A DNA stretch of 20,691 bases from Cudoniella acicularis (Eukaryota > Ascomycota > Leotiomycetes > Helotiales > Helotiaceae). Of the stretch, positions 10,396-20,311 are shown piece by piece. Positions within the stretch are counted from its first letter, which is position 1; the number at the start of each line of letters is the position of its first letter. The translations under genes and the position numbers were made by a program. Below the pieces are notes generated by a model. The model saw only the letters and a program-made list of their open reading frames with translations. It was not told the DNA's origin and did not search any database. The DNA lies in contig JAAMPI010001043.1 in NCBI GenBank assembly GCA_013054445.1, positions 1-20,691 of the forward strand. The letters are read 5' to 3'.

Positions 10396-11376
10396 TCAGC
10401 AATAGTTCCCTATCGCAGAATACCACTGCAAAATACTCCCAACTAAAAATTCCCAACTTCCCCAGAAATCCGACAAAGTTCCCTGGAACGTCACTTCACT
10501 CGTCCCAATATATGGAAGCGCACCAGCCAACAAAAAACCCAGTGACCCAATTGCGTTCCAAAAACCAATTTGCCAATCTGAAGCTGCCGGCCTGGGTGCT
10601 TACCATCGATTCTGCGCATTCAGTAATTGGCAAGTAGCAGTTGCGAGGAAGAAGACACCTCCCATTGTTTATGGGCAAAGGTTGCTTACATCGATGAGGA
10701 GAGTGTTCTCAAAATTTATGACGCCTGTAATTGAAGTCACGGTTGCGATGGCGATGATCAGTGAGCCGATGAATGTTATGAAGCCTGCCCAGAAATAGAG
10801 ATCAGAACGATATGTTGCTCGGAATTGTTGCACAGATGGCCACCAGATGAACGCTCGGCTGCCTAGTAATGCTACTTGTGGAGCTGGTGGTGGTGAGTTT
10901 GTTGCTTCTGGGGGAGTTGTTGCTCTGGTAGTGCTTGGGGTGCCAAATGGTACAGTGGGATATTGCATGGAATATTCTGTTGGCATTGATTTAGAGTCGC
11001 CTTTGGATCCAACGTCTTGCACTTCTTCATCCTTTATTTTCCCATCACGTCTTGACACATCAGCCTCTCCTACTTCAGCATTTTTAGTCACTACTATCAC
11101 TTCTCCTCTTTTGAAATTCAGACCCTCCAAGAGTCCCGTCCAGCCTCCAATCATGAGCAGCAATGTGCCAACAACGCTCGAGACAGATGTCGCATAAGGA
11201 GTTCCGCTCGTGAAGTCGGTTTGCGGTGCGATCAATGACAGGGAGAGGAAAAAGCCGTTTGCAACAAAGACAGCTGAGCCGATAGTGAAGATAACCCCTG
11301 TCATCCAGCTCATATCTCGAACGGGAAATTTTGTGAACATTCCTTTTATTTGAGTGCCGAAGCCGGATTTTGTCAT
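10396..11376 (-). pseudogene. Fungal integral membrane protein gene interrupted by two in-frame TAA codons
   Basis: Reading from ATG at 11376, one frame runs to TGA at 10398-10396 (327 codons) but holds TAA at 10671-10669 and at 10602-10600. The intact first part (235 codons) starts with FTKFPVRDMSWMTGVIFTIG and has hydrophobic spans at about 21-50, 64-87 and 194-219, split by a Ser/Pro/Thr-rich polar linker. It resembles a family of uncharacterised Pezizomycotina multi-pass membrane proteins. After the stops the same frame still reads like that family: GGVFFLATATCQLL, then QIGFWNAIGSLGFLLAG, then DFWGSWEFLVGSILQWY, each a membrane span. No spacer or frameshift is needed, so the stops look like point mutations; the first fits CAA to TAA. 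A 78-nt intron (10689-10612) would remove the first stop but also a membrane span, and ends at the second stop after 232 residues. Either a recent pseudogene, a truncated protein, or sequence errors. Confidence 0.65.
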
Positions 11377-12754
11377 CTTCTGATATCAAGGAGGGAAGAG
11401 GATTTCGGTTATTGATGCCACGATCGAGGATCTAATGGACCGTTGGTACTCCTCTTGAATTGTGAAGTTCGGCCATTGTGTGAATCTTCCGGTGTCTATT
11501 TTGTCGAGAGGCTCAATAAACGAAGTCCTGACTCGTGACGGAGAGGGGGTCTTCACCACTCATCATTTAACATGTAGATATAAATTCAAGATTCAGAATG
11601 TTCCAGACTTCAGCAAACTTTGCAATTATCATCCTATATAAGCTCTGACGTCCGCCATCCATCTTGACTTTTAGATATTGGCAACTCGACTTTCCAGCCA
11701 TTGAAGAGCCATCCTCTTATCTTCAATCTGAAGCTGCACATATGCGAGGCGGGTTGGTGGAAGTTTGGGACTAAGAATAGTCTCCTAATGGGTTCGATAT
11801 AGGGGCAGTGGGAAGTGGGAAGTGTGGGTATTTGCCGCTCGTGGGCTTATGCGGCTTATTTTTATTTTCCCCGATCGCCTATCATTGTTCTAGAAGGATA
11901 CTCTTGTCCTGTTGTCGAGGATGATGCTGTAGGGGCAAGCTTACAAATCTGGGGAGCGTCTTCGGAGGAGGATTCCTGGTTTCCGGAACGGGACGGATCG
12001 AAATCATGACCGTTCTTTTGGTCTCTAAACTTACCTCTTCAGGACAAAAGATCCAAAATCGATGATCAAATACCCGAATGCATCGCACGTTAATACCGAG
12101 TGTTGAAACCAGGAACCAGAAGCGACGGGCCGACTCACTACTCGTGGATCAAGGGGGGCCATGAATGAAGATATATGCCAGTACGCGTAAACAGATGGAC
12201 AGCCTTATGCGAGGCGGACAGGACGTTGAAAGTGCTGGGATTAGCCTCGTGGGAAGGAGGTAGGCGAGCGCGTTGAAATGGTTATCGGTTGATGGATGGG
12301 TCGTGGATTTTTGGACTGGTGTTGCGTTTCGACCACTGTTGATGCCGAGAAAAGACCGTTGGGTTTCGGGAGTTCGCAAACTGTTGAGGACTTTCAGGTC
12401 CAGTTCTTGGAACTAGACACCCTTCGCGCCTGTTTGGATTTAGCTGAAGCTCCTTGAATCTTGAAGTTCTTCAAATTTCTGGGAAGTCATCTCTGGTGCT
12501 GAGCCCCCTTATAACGAATGGCCCACTGGACGAAACCGGGTGTTTTTCAACTCGAATTTGTAAAATAAACTGTGTTAGCTCTTGGTGGTTTCCTTGCGCA
12601 AGAAAGGGGTAAATGAAGCCGCTTAATACCGCAGGGATAGCTCGCTTGCCAAGCCCCCTTTTCAACTCCACAAAGGGGGGAACACTGGATGTTGCACGTG
12701 CCTGCTTACTCAGCGCTACTGTGTCTGGAGATTAGGACAAAAGCACTTTATTTC
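11377..12754. other. Gene-poor region
   Basis: No open frame here shows a recognisable domain. It includes the 5' flank of the membrane-protein gene. Small features are a hairpin CCCCCTTT (12654-12661) with AAAGGGGG (12672-12679), and the decamer TATGCGAGGC, which appears near 11744, 12205 and again at 12849 inside repeat copy A. I see no transposon ORF. Confidence 0.45.
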
Positions 12755-12859
12755 AACGACATCGCTACAAAAACTCTCTACTACATCACGACTGCCAATT
12801 TGTAGAGGCCTGCAGAATGAGTCGCCAGTGCGGTCTTGATTCAGATTTTATGCGAGGCC
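12755..12859. repeat. Diverged direct repeat, copy A (5' of the tRNA gene)
   Basis: It shares with copy B (13223-13332) the order AACGACATCGC, then CAAAA and CTCTC, then a 26-bp block (12812-12837 against 13285-13310, 24 of 26 identical, core AGTGCGGTCTT), then ATTTTATGC. Spacing between the copies is about 469 bp and the tRNA gene lies between. Confidence 0.75.
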
Positions 12860-12990
12860 AATGTGCAATTGCAGATGTTGGAGGGCTGGCACGGAATATT
12901 TTCGGAGATACTAACGAATATCCGAGAAATAGCTTGCACTTTAGTGAACGGTGTATATAATATAAAATAAGCGAATTTTCTATCCAAAAT

Positions 12991-13114
12991 GGCCTGCTGG
13001 CCCAATGGGTAAGCATCTTCAATTATAAGACACATGAGCATATTCTAATAGAAACTACAGCAAGGCGCTTGACTACGAATCAAGAGATTGCAGGTTCGAT
13101 CCCTGCGTAGGTCA
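12991..13114 (+). tRNA. tRNA-Arg(ACG) with a 52-nt insert in the D-loop
   Basis: After removing 13009-13060 a full cloverleaf forms. The acceptor stem GGCCTGC (12991-12997) pairs with GTAGGTC (13107-13113), with two G-U pairs, and the discriminator is A13114. The D stem GCC (13000-13002) pairs with GGC (13064-13066), with loop bases A14, G18, G19 and A21 present. The anticodon stem CTTGA (13068-13072) pairs with TCAAG (13080-13084) around loop CTACGAA, anticodon ACG at 13075-13077. The variable loop is AGATT. The T stem GCAGG pairs with CCTGC around TTCGATC. Mature length is 72 nt before CCA. The A box TGGCCCAATGG (12998-13008) ends exactly where the insert begins; the B box is GGTTCGATCCC (13093-13103). 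A T7 run follows at 13123. The anticodon loop is uninterrupted, so there is no canonical 37/38 intron. Confidence 0.9.
13009..13060 (+). other. Spliceosomal-type GT-AG intron within the tRNA D-loop
   Basis: The 52-nt insert begins GTAAGC and ends CTACAG, with TTCTAATAG placing a branch-like adenine at 13048, 12 nt before the final AG. Length and signals match the mRNA introns of this window (48-59 nt in RAD7 and RAD16). The junction gives AATGG|CAAGGCG, which restores a normal D-arm. No bulge-helix-bulge structure is obvious by eye. That it is spliced by the spliceosome is inference. Confidence 0.75.
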
Positions 13115-13122
13115 TAAACGAA

Positions 13123-13129
13123 TTTTTTT
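13123..13129 (+). terminator. RNA polymerase III terminator of tRNA-Arg
   Basis: Seven consecutive T residues, nine nt after the last tRNA base, the usual Pol III stop signal. Confidence 0.85.
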
Positions 13130-13222
13130 GGTTATCAACAATAAATTTTGTTCGGATTTTCATTCGGTTAATTGTGTCAGTTAAAACAAGCCACACTACG
13201 AGTGTATGCATTTTTTAATTTT

Positions 13223-13332
13223 AACGACATCGCATCCCAAAATCTCTCAATTAAATATCGCATTCTGCGAAAGCGCAGACACCAGCAGAACGAGTCGCTA
13301 GTGCGGTCTTCAGTCGCATTTTATGCCGAGCC
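13223..13332. repeat. Diverged direct repeat, copy B (3' of the tRNA gene)
   Basis: Partner of copy A at 12755-12859, same orientation. Differences are mostly substitutions, both transitions and transversions, with a few small indels, so the duplication is old. No transposase or LTR signal is visible in either copy. Confidence 0.75.
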
Positions 13333-14220
13333 GCTACGCATATTCCTATCGCGATTCGCGACCGCGGGGTACTGCCCTCGAAAGAATTATCACGACTTTC
13401 GGGTGTCGAGACTCGGGAGTCTAGCCTTTCCCCAAATATGAAGAGGATAAATATTGCCAAGCGAGGGCAACTTGACGATGTAGAAAGACCAGATTAGTGC
13501 CTAGTCTGCACATTCGATGCTATCTACAAAATTTTCAAACCGGGCACTCCCCCCGCATCGGTGTGGTTCGTCGCTGTTAACGAGATCGGGAGTTGTTGCA
13601 TTCCATTGTGTACAACGAAATGCCAGCGACTTGAGTCACTAGATCGCCGTTGGTGACGTTTCTTGCCAAAAGGAAGGGAAGTCTCAGCCTTGATTGCTGA
13701 TCCAGTCAGAAATTCGAAGGTAGTGCAGCCGAAACATTACGGGCTCAACTCCAACTAACATCAACCACGACTCGCAAAACGCAGTAAAATACAGCACGAC
13801 TACACCATCACACGGAATCTCTCTGAAATGCCACTATTCAGACCGTAGGAATGGAGAACTTTTACGGACCTCTGTTGGCGAGAACAAGGTGCCAAGCAAT
13901 AATTTGCTAGTTGAGGGCCGCGATTTTTCAGCTGCGGCTGGGCTTCCTGAAACATAGCCAATTATTGGGAAGAAAATGCCACGAAAAGCGCCTTGCCATA
14001 GATGTCGTTAAGAGATACTAATTTAGGACTCGTGAGGCAGACTAGCGCTCCCGTGCCATGGAGCTGAATATTGCTTTTGAATTGTGGGGCAGTATTGCGG
14101 CTCTTGGAAGATACCTTACCTGACCTCCGTTATCGTCTTGCAATCACCACCTCGGTCATTCGGTCTCCTTCTTTCACATCGTGCCTGCAAAATACTGCAG
14201 CGGATCTCATCGCTGTCGGG
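13333..14220. other. Upstream region of the Pro/Gln-rich repeat gene
   Basis: No supported gene. The frame of the downstream gene is open back to an ATG at 14071, but that 50-codon extension has no resemblance to the conserved N-terminus starting at 14221, so I take it as 5' UTR. No TATA-like element stands out. Confidence 0.4.
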
Positions 14221-17200
14221 ATGCCTTTCGACTACATCGAATACCAGAAGAAGTGCGACAGTCTCACAACCGAGGAGCTTCAGAAGGAGTGGGAAAATTA
14301 CACCCGGCAGATTTCCGGAGGAGCTACCTCGACAGCTGCATCAGTGCTCTTAGGGCCGGCGACCGGGGGGGTTTCTTTACTCGGCCTTGGATTTTCAGGA
14401 CCACGAATACATAATGCGCGAAAGAAAAGAGAAATCATCGAGGCCAGTTTGAAGACTCAAGGCGCAACCCATCATACGAGAAAACGCGATGTCCTAGGTC
14501 CCATGGCTGTTGCGGGAGCGGTTGGCGGGGTCACTATGGGCCTGGCAGGGAGTGGACTTGACGCAGGTGTAGTGGCGACTGGCGCTGTGGTTGAACACAA
14601 ATATGATGAGCATCAAAAGAAGAAGGGCGAGCAGAAACTGCAGAGCCAGCAGCAACAATCCAACACGCAAAATACCCAAGGACAAGCGAGTTTGGATAGT
14701 GGGGCGCCTCCATCTGGCGAATCTCAACCTGGAATGCAAACATCGATATCTAATACTACATACTCATACCATGGATCTCAAATATCGATGAGCCAGACGA
14801 TTGTCCAAAACCAGACAACTGAAACCCAACAGCAATCCCAGCCGCTATCCAAATGGCATACGCCGGTAGTATATGATGATTACGATGATTACGACGAATA
14901 TGGCGAATACGACGATGAACCTGTATCAACACCTCTGAATTTACAGCAGCAACCTGCACCTCCATCTATCCCTATTACGGCACCTCTGAAATTGCAGCAA
15001 CATCCTCCACCTCTACCTATCAGGAATCAAAACCAGACAAGCTTGCAGAACGATGTTCCTACTACAGCACCTTTGAATTTACAGCAAAATCCTCCACCTC
15101 CACCTCCCAGGAATCAAAACCAGACGAGCTTGCAGAATGGTGTCGAGCCCCCTCCTCAATATCAACAAGATGAAAAAATCTCGGTGTTGACTCAGCCAAC
15201 AACTCAGACAATAAACACATTCTCATCAATCCAGGTGCATATGGCTACAATTTCTACCACGAGCACGCCCCCACCGATTACCTCATACTTGGTAACTTCA
15301 TATCCTCCAGAGAAGAAATCGGAATATACGACTGAAATTTGCGAGCTCGAGGGCGATTCGGACATTGCTCTACCTACTTCCAGTTATGCTGCAGAATGTG
15401 AAGAAAAGATTTTTATTGAAGAAACGCCAGCACCGCCAGAAACAAGTGGGACGAAGTATGCACCGTACAAGTCCACCTTACCTCCATCGTAAGTTCTCTT
15501 GCGAATCTTTGGGGTTATTTACTGATGACAGATGCTAGGTTTATTCAAGAGCTTCCTGGGGATAACGTGCTCGAAAGTGAACCGCTAGAGGATGAAACTC
15601 TGGTGGCTCTCACGGTGGAGGAGGAGATCATGTTACTAAAAGCACAACTTGTTCAACTAGAACTCGAGAAACGCAAGGGCGATGGAGCGAACTCCTCACA
15701 AAAGCCCAAGCCTGAAATCCATAACGAGCCAGGAATTTCACCTAACTCTCGTTCGATCTTGGACTCTCCTCAAAGTCCAACTAACCAGCATCAATATTTT
15801 CCTCATGCCCCTCCACCACTCGTAATCAACAAACCTATACGTCCTCTATATCCTCAGAGAACAGAGACCCAAAACTATGAAAGGCCACAGAAACCTCATC
15901 GTCAGAGTACATCTTTTAATTGGGTGCCTGAAAGTTCGACTCCACAGGATGATAGTCAGGAGCATGACTACCTTCCACATGCCCCAGCTCCACTCTCAGC
16001 GCCAAGCAAACCAACACTGGCGCCTCCTTATCCTTTGCAAGCAACCGAGACCGAAAACCAAAACAAGCCCGATTCAACGACTACAGTAGTTGTTTCGGTA
16101 ACTCAAAATGTAACTAATGTAACTTCGTATGAGGAAACCCATCAACACGACACCCTGCCCCATGCTCCAGCCCCACCCGTAGAAGGGAAACCGTTGACTC
16201 CTCCACCTCCGAAACAAACGGCGACAACAACTCAAAAGCCGCCAGCACCACATCGCCAGAGCACAGCATTTGCTTGGGTGCCTCCTGAGAGTTCAACCTC
16301 AAATAACGATGGCGAACACGACTCCCTTCCTCATGCTCCAGCACCACCCGGAGCAGGCAAACCGGTGACTCCTCCCCCGCAATCAAGTGATGCGGCAAGT
16401 CAAAGACCACAGGCACCATATCGCCAGAGCACAGCGTTTGCTTGGGTACATGAGAGTTCAATTCAGAGCACCGACAGCAAACAAGATCACGGCGACCGAC
16501 CCTCACAAGCTCCATACCCAACGGAAGACAAGCCTACAGCCACTCCTCCTCCACAAGCAAGCGAGGGAGAAAATAACAACAGTCGGCCTAGACCACATCG
16601 GCAGAGTACAACGTTTGCTTGGGTAGCGGAGGGTTCAACCCCGAACGACCATGGCCAACACGACGACGGTGACCAGCTTCCCCATGCCCCATACCCAACG
16701 GTAGTAGACAAGCCTTCCTCGACTCCTCCTCCACAAGCAAACGAAACACAGAATCCCAACAATCGCGCAGACCACATCGGCAAAGTACGGCATTTGCTTG
16801 GCTACCTGAGAATTCAACCTTGAACGAAGACGGCCATCTTCCTCACGCCCCGTACCCAACAGGAGGAGACAAACCTTCTGCAACCCCTCCTCCCCTACAG
16901 GCAAATGAGATCGAAAATCACAACAGTCGGCCGAGACCACATAGGCAAAGTACCGCATTTTCCTGGGTTCCCCCAAGTCCTGCAGTGCCTGACTCTGTAG
17001 ATGAGCATGATGACTTGCCGCACGCTCCTCCCCCAAATATAACAACGCATTCCGTTGTGATCTCTCAATTGGTCGTGACATCTCAATCTGTCGGAGAGAC
17101 TGAAGCCCACATCAGCCCTCAAAAGCCACATAAGCAGCGCCCATCAGTTACCTTCGCATCTGATATCCCAGAGCATGACACCGCTGATAACCAAGATTCC

Positions 17201-20124
17201 CTTCCACACTTCCCTCCGCCTAAACCAAGTGATAAACCAACAACAGCTACTGAGCCAAGTACGCAATCCGAGGCTGATACCAATCCACCAAAACCACATG
17301 GCCATGTCCAGCCTCTATTTCGGCGCATGATAACTCGCAGCACGAAGCGTTAGATGATCACGACATTCTTCCACATTTCCCCCCACCTGCAACTAATCAA
17401 CTATCATCAACTCCCCCACCAATTACGGAATCTGAAACGCATAGTAGCCCACCCAAACCAGAGGTTCAGAATTTTGCATGGGCTTCTGAGATTTCAGTTC
17501 AAACTGAAATCATCCAACAGGAGCACCTGCCGCATTTCCCTCCACCTAATCCAGCTGGTCAATCTACAGCAGAAATTGCGGAGCCTCAAACGCATAGTAA
17601 TCCACCATCACCACATCGGCCTAGTTCTGCTTTTGCTTGGGCTCCCGAGACCCCAGTTCAATCAGAAGCCCCATATCCAGAGGAGCATCTACCGCATTTT
17701 CCTCCACCTATTCTAGCAGATCAATCAGCAGAAATTCCTCCCCCAGAAACAGAGCATGAAGCTCATAGTAATCCCCAAACACCGCATCGACCTACCCCTG
17801 CTTTTGCTTGGGTTCCTGATGGCCCAGTTGCATACCCATCCGAAGATCAACAAGAACATCTGCCACACTTTCCCCCACCCCTTTCAACAAACCACAACCA
17901 GGAAGGGCCTCCACCAGCGGAAGACTTCCATCAGAGCGTCCCAGAAAATTTTCACAAACCTAGTGAAGCCTCTACATGGACTACTGAAAGCACAAGTTTC
18001 ACATGGAATAGCGAAAACCCAAGTCCTGGCGATCATGACGAAGAGCCTGGCAACCAGCATGAGTACTTCCCTCATGCTCCTAGTCCGGTGCATCAACCAA
18101 CCACCACTCCTAGCCCTCGTCCAGAAAATCATCGACCCGAGTCTATAAGCATTGTATTTCCTCCCCACAAGCCGAGTCCGGCATCTGCCTGGGAATCGGG
18201 TCCAGATCCCAGCCAGCAGCATCAATATTTTCCCCACGCTCCTCCACCTGAAGCGACAAGTCAGGCTGCGACGCCGCAATCTTCTGGTTCGCAGACCACA
18301 CCCACAGCACCTGCATCTAGTCACCAGAATTTAGGCCAAGAACATCAATACGTGCCCTACTGCCCACCAACTGTTGAAACGTATGAAACCGTATCATCCC
18401 AAACCCAGGCGAGCGTGCTTATATCGCAAAGTATCCAACAAAATACAACCCCGGCGAGCGCCACTTCTCCGTCTTCTGGCCAACAAAATCAATACCTTCC
18501 ATATGCTCCACCGCAGCCTGCCGGAGTAAGCAAACCGGAACAGACAACACCACAGCAGGAAGAGCCTCAGAAGCCAGAAAATCCACCTGTTATGGTATCG
18601 CATTTATTTCCCTCCATTCCACCACCTCACAACACCCCTCCCATTGTGACGACCCTTCTTGCTAATCCTCCGTCACCGAAACCTTCTCCTCCAATTATCA
18701 CCAGTCTACTCTCAAGTGCAGATGAGATAGATTTCAACCACAGCCCCCCTTCTGTAATGACAAGTCTATTTTCATCGGGTTATACAAACCCTACACCTGT
18801 CACAAAGGCTACTACTCCTCCGCTACCCCCGGCTGGCCCTCCTCTGAATTTTAGACCTCTTACAACCTCTACACCGACGCCACCGGCAGGTCCACCACCA
18901 GACTGGAAACCTCCCCCAACTTCTACCTCACCACCGTCTCCGCAGGGTCCACCACCCAACTGGACACCAACGGCAACCTCGACTTCTCCCCCACCTCCCT
19001 CGCGCCCACCTCCTAATTGGGTACCTCCTCCAGCTTCTACTTCACCCCCACCTCCGCAAGGACCACCTCCAAATTGGGTCCCTCCCGCAACTTTTACTTC
19101 GCCTCCGCCTGAACAAGGTCCACCTCCAAACTTCACAGCTAGCACCCCTACGCCTACACAGTCCCCGGGACCACCACCGGGTCAACAGTATCAAGCAACG
19201 CAGGATACTCCTAACTATGGTACTCAACAACAACCAGCGCCACAACATCAAACTGCTCAGGATTTTTCAAATTATGACAGCCACCCTCAATCCCCTCCGC
19301 CACCATATCAACCACCTCAGAATATTCCAAACTATGGCACTCAACAGCAACCAGCGTCTCAATATCAATCAGCGCAGAATGCTCCAAATTATGGTGCCCA
19401 AATGCAAACAATTGCGCCACAAAATCACCAACCCCAGGCTCCTTCTATCGTGACGGCAACACCACAATATCAACACAACCCACAGGGGTTTTCTGGCTAC
19501 GCCCCACGCCCATCAATATCACGAATGTCTTACGTGGTTTCACCAATGTCATCACCCGCTCCACAGTATTCCAATATTCAACCTCCTCCAACTCCATTTT
19601 CCCCACAGCCACGCCCTGGCCAAGCATCATTCAGTTCATACCAGCCATCTAGCTACCCACCAAGACCCCCGGTAACACCGCAGCCGCAACCTCAACATCA
19701 AGCTAATTCATCAATATCTTATGCTCCACAACAAGTGATGAACCCACCTCAAATGAGTTACGGAAGTCTTTCTGCGATGTCACCTCCACCCCAAGCAGGA
19801 AGTTACAATCCAGGCTCAATGCAATACCAGCCGTCACGATTCACAGCCTCACCTGCACCAATGACTCCTCATCCAGGGCAGCAAATGTATCAGGCTGCGC
19901 CTCCTACACCTGCACCGGGTATTGCTCCTGGGAATGTGTATTATGTCCAAGCGCAACCGCAACCACAACCCCAATACCAACAAGCACCTAATCCTGGGCA
20001 TGGGCAATTTGGGATGCAGCCAGTTCAAAATATTCAATGGGCTCCTCAAAATCCGCAGCAAGTTGTTTTCAATCAGCCAAATTATGGACTTCCTCCGCCT
20101 ATTCCGCAGCCATGGAGGGGGTGA
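14221..20124 (+). CDS. Very large Pro/Gln-rich tandem-repeat protein, with two apparent frameshifts
   Basis: Exon 1 is 14221-15488; a 50-nt intron (15489-15538, GTAAGT, TACTGAT branch, CTAG) precedes exon 2, which runs to TGA at 20124. The total of 5854 nt becomes a multiple of three (1952 codons) only if two bases are added, as the repeats also indicate. Near 16768 and near 17299 the homologous repeat continues in a frame shifted by one lost base. Residues 1-30 are charged (EELQKEWENYTRQ); 32-60 and 91-125 are Gly/Ala-rich hydrophobic segments flanking RIHNARKKREI and THHTRKRDVLGPM. I recall similar uncharacterised fungal proteins with this N-terminus. An acidic Tyr/Asp patch lies at about 217-233, then disordered repeats (about 17 LPHAP/LPHFP units, GPPPNW units, NYG units). 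No enzymatic domain is seen. The hydrophobic pair could insert in a membrane; function unknown. The breaks could be real mutations or sequencing errors in repetitive DNA. Confidence 0.75.
14929..15145 (+). repeat. Coding repeat TAPLNLQQ...NQNQTSLQN
   Basis: Near-identical codons for APLNLQQ or APLKLQQ occur three times, and RNQNQTSLQN twice, with a Pro run between, in exon 1 of the Pro/Gln-rich gene. The period is about 30 to 36 codons. Confidence 0.8.
15780..18520 (+). repeat. About 17 diverged coding repeats of the LPHAP / PHRQSTAFAWVPE type
   Basis: The typical unit reads HDxLPHAPxP, a KPxxPPP spacer, then RPHRQSTAFAWVPESST, about 50-60 codons. The central group (from about 16140 to 16980) is the most alike. 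From about 17190 the motif changes to LPHFPPP with PHRPSSAFAWAPE, and in the last units to QYFPHAPPP or QYLPYAPP without the HRQST half. Both frameshifts of the gene fall inside these units. Confidence 0.85.
18834..19135 (+). repeat. GPPPNW coding repeats (about 21 codons each)
   Basis: Six consecutive units follow the pattern GPPPNWxPPxTSTSPPPPQ, with variants PLNFRP, PPDWKP and PPNFTA. The DNA is similar between units, so recent tandem expansion is likely. Confidence 0.85.
19183..19410 (+). repeat. PNYGTQQQPAxQYQxAQ coding repeats
   Basis: Four units of about 21 codons, each with an NYG or NYD core between Gln-rich spacers. These sit directly after the GPPPNW block and before a non-repeated Pro/Gln/Ser/Tyr-rich tail ending QPWRG. 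Confidence 0.8.
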
Positions 20125-20311
20125 GTTGGAAACAGATCGGAGACTGAAGGTTAGGGAAAGAAAGGATTTCTGTTTAGAGTGGTTTGGGAATTGGTAGCAT
20201 GATCAAAGAGCATATACCCAGGCGCAGGGAGAATGCATGTGAAATGGACTTAGAGTTAGTGATTATATGCGATACGACAGGGGAACTTAAGAATGTCAGG
20301 GAATGTAAGAG
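20125..20311. other. 3' flank of the repeat-protein gene
   Basis: Short spacer between the stop codon at 20124 and the presumed transposon end. A GTGAGT donor-like hexamer overlaps the stop codon, but I see no good nearby acceptor. Confidence 0.4.

Noticed and set aside
10571..11742. Shared 14-mer CAATCTGAAGCTGC near 10575 and 11728
   Set aside because: One match of this length is expected by chance in a 20-kb window.
12654..12679. CCCCCTTT/AAAGGGGG hairpin as a transcription terminator
   Set aside because: No gene ends here, and hairpin terminators are not expected in this kind of nuclear genome.
12991..13114. Canonical tRNA intron at position 37/38, or a plain pseudo-tRNA
   Set aside because: The anticodon arm is contiguous and all stems pair once the D-loop insert is removed; Pol III boxes and terminator are intact. 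A dead copy cannot be fully excluded.
13172..13441. 89-codon plus-strand frame after the tRNA
   Set aside because: It lies across repeat copy B; copy A does not keep the frame, and no motif is seen.
14071..14220. Upstream start of the repeat-protein gene at 14071
   Set aside because: The added 50 residues look like random translation; the recognisable N-terminus begins MPFDYIEY at 14221.
16760..17310. Programmed -1 frameshifting or introns to join the three frames of the repeat gene
   Set aside because: No X XXY YYZ slippery heptamer and no GT-AG pair of sensible length was found at either site; repeat alignment points to single lost bases.
16114..17343. Several minus-strand open frames opposite the repeat gene
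   Set aside because: They are antisense shadows of biased Pro/Gln codons.
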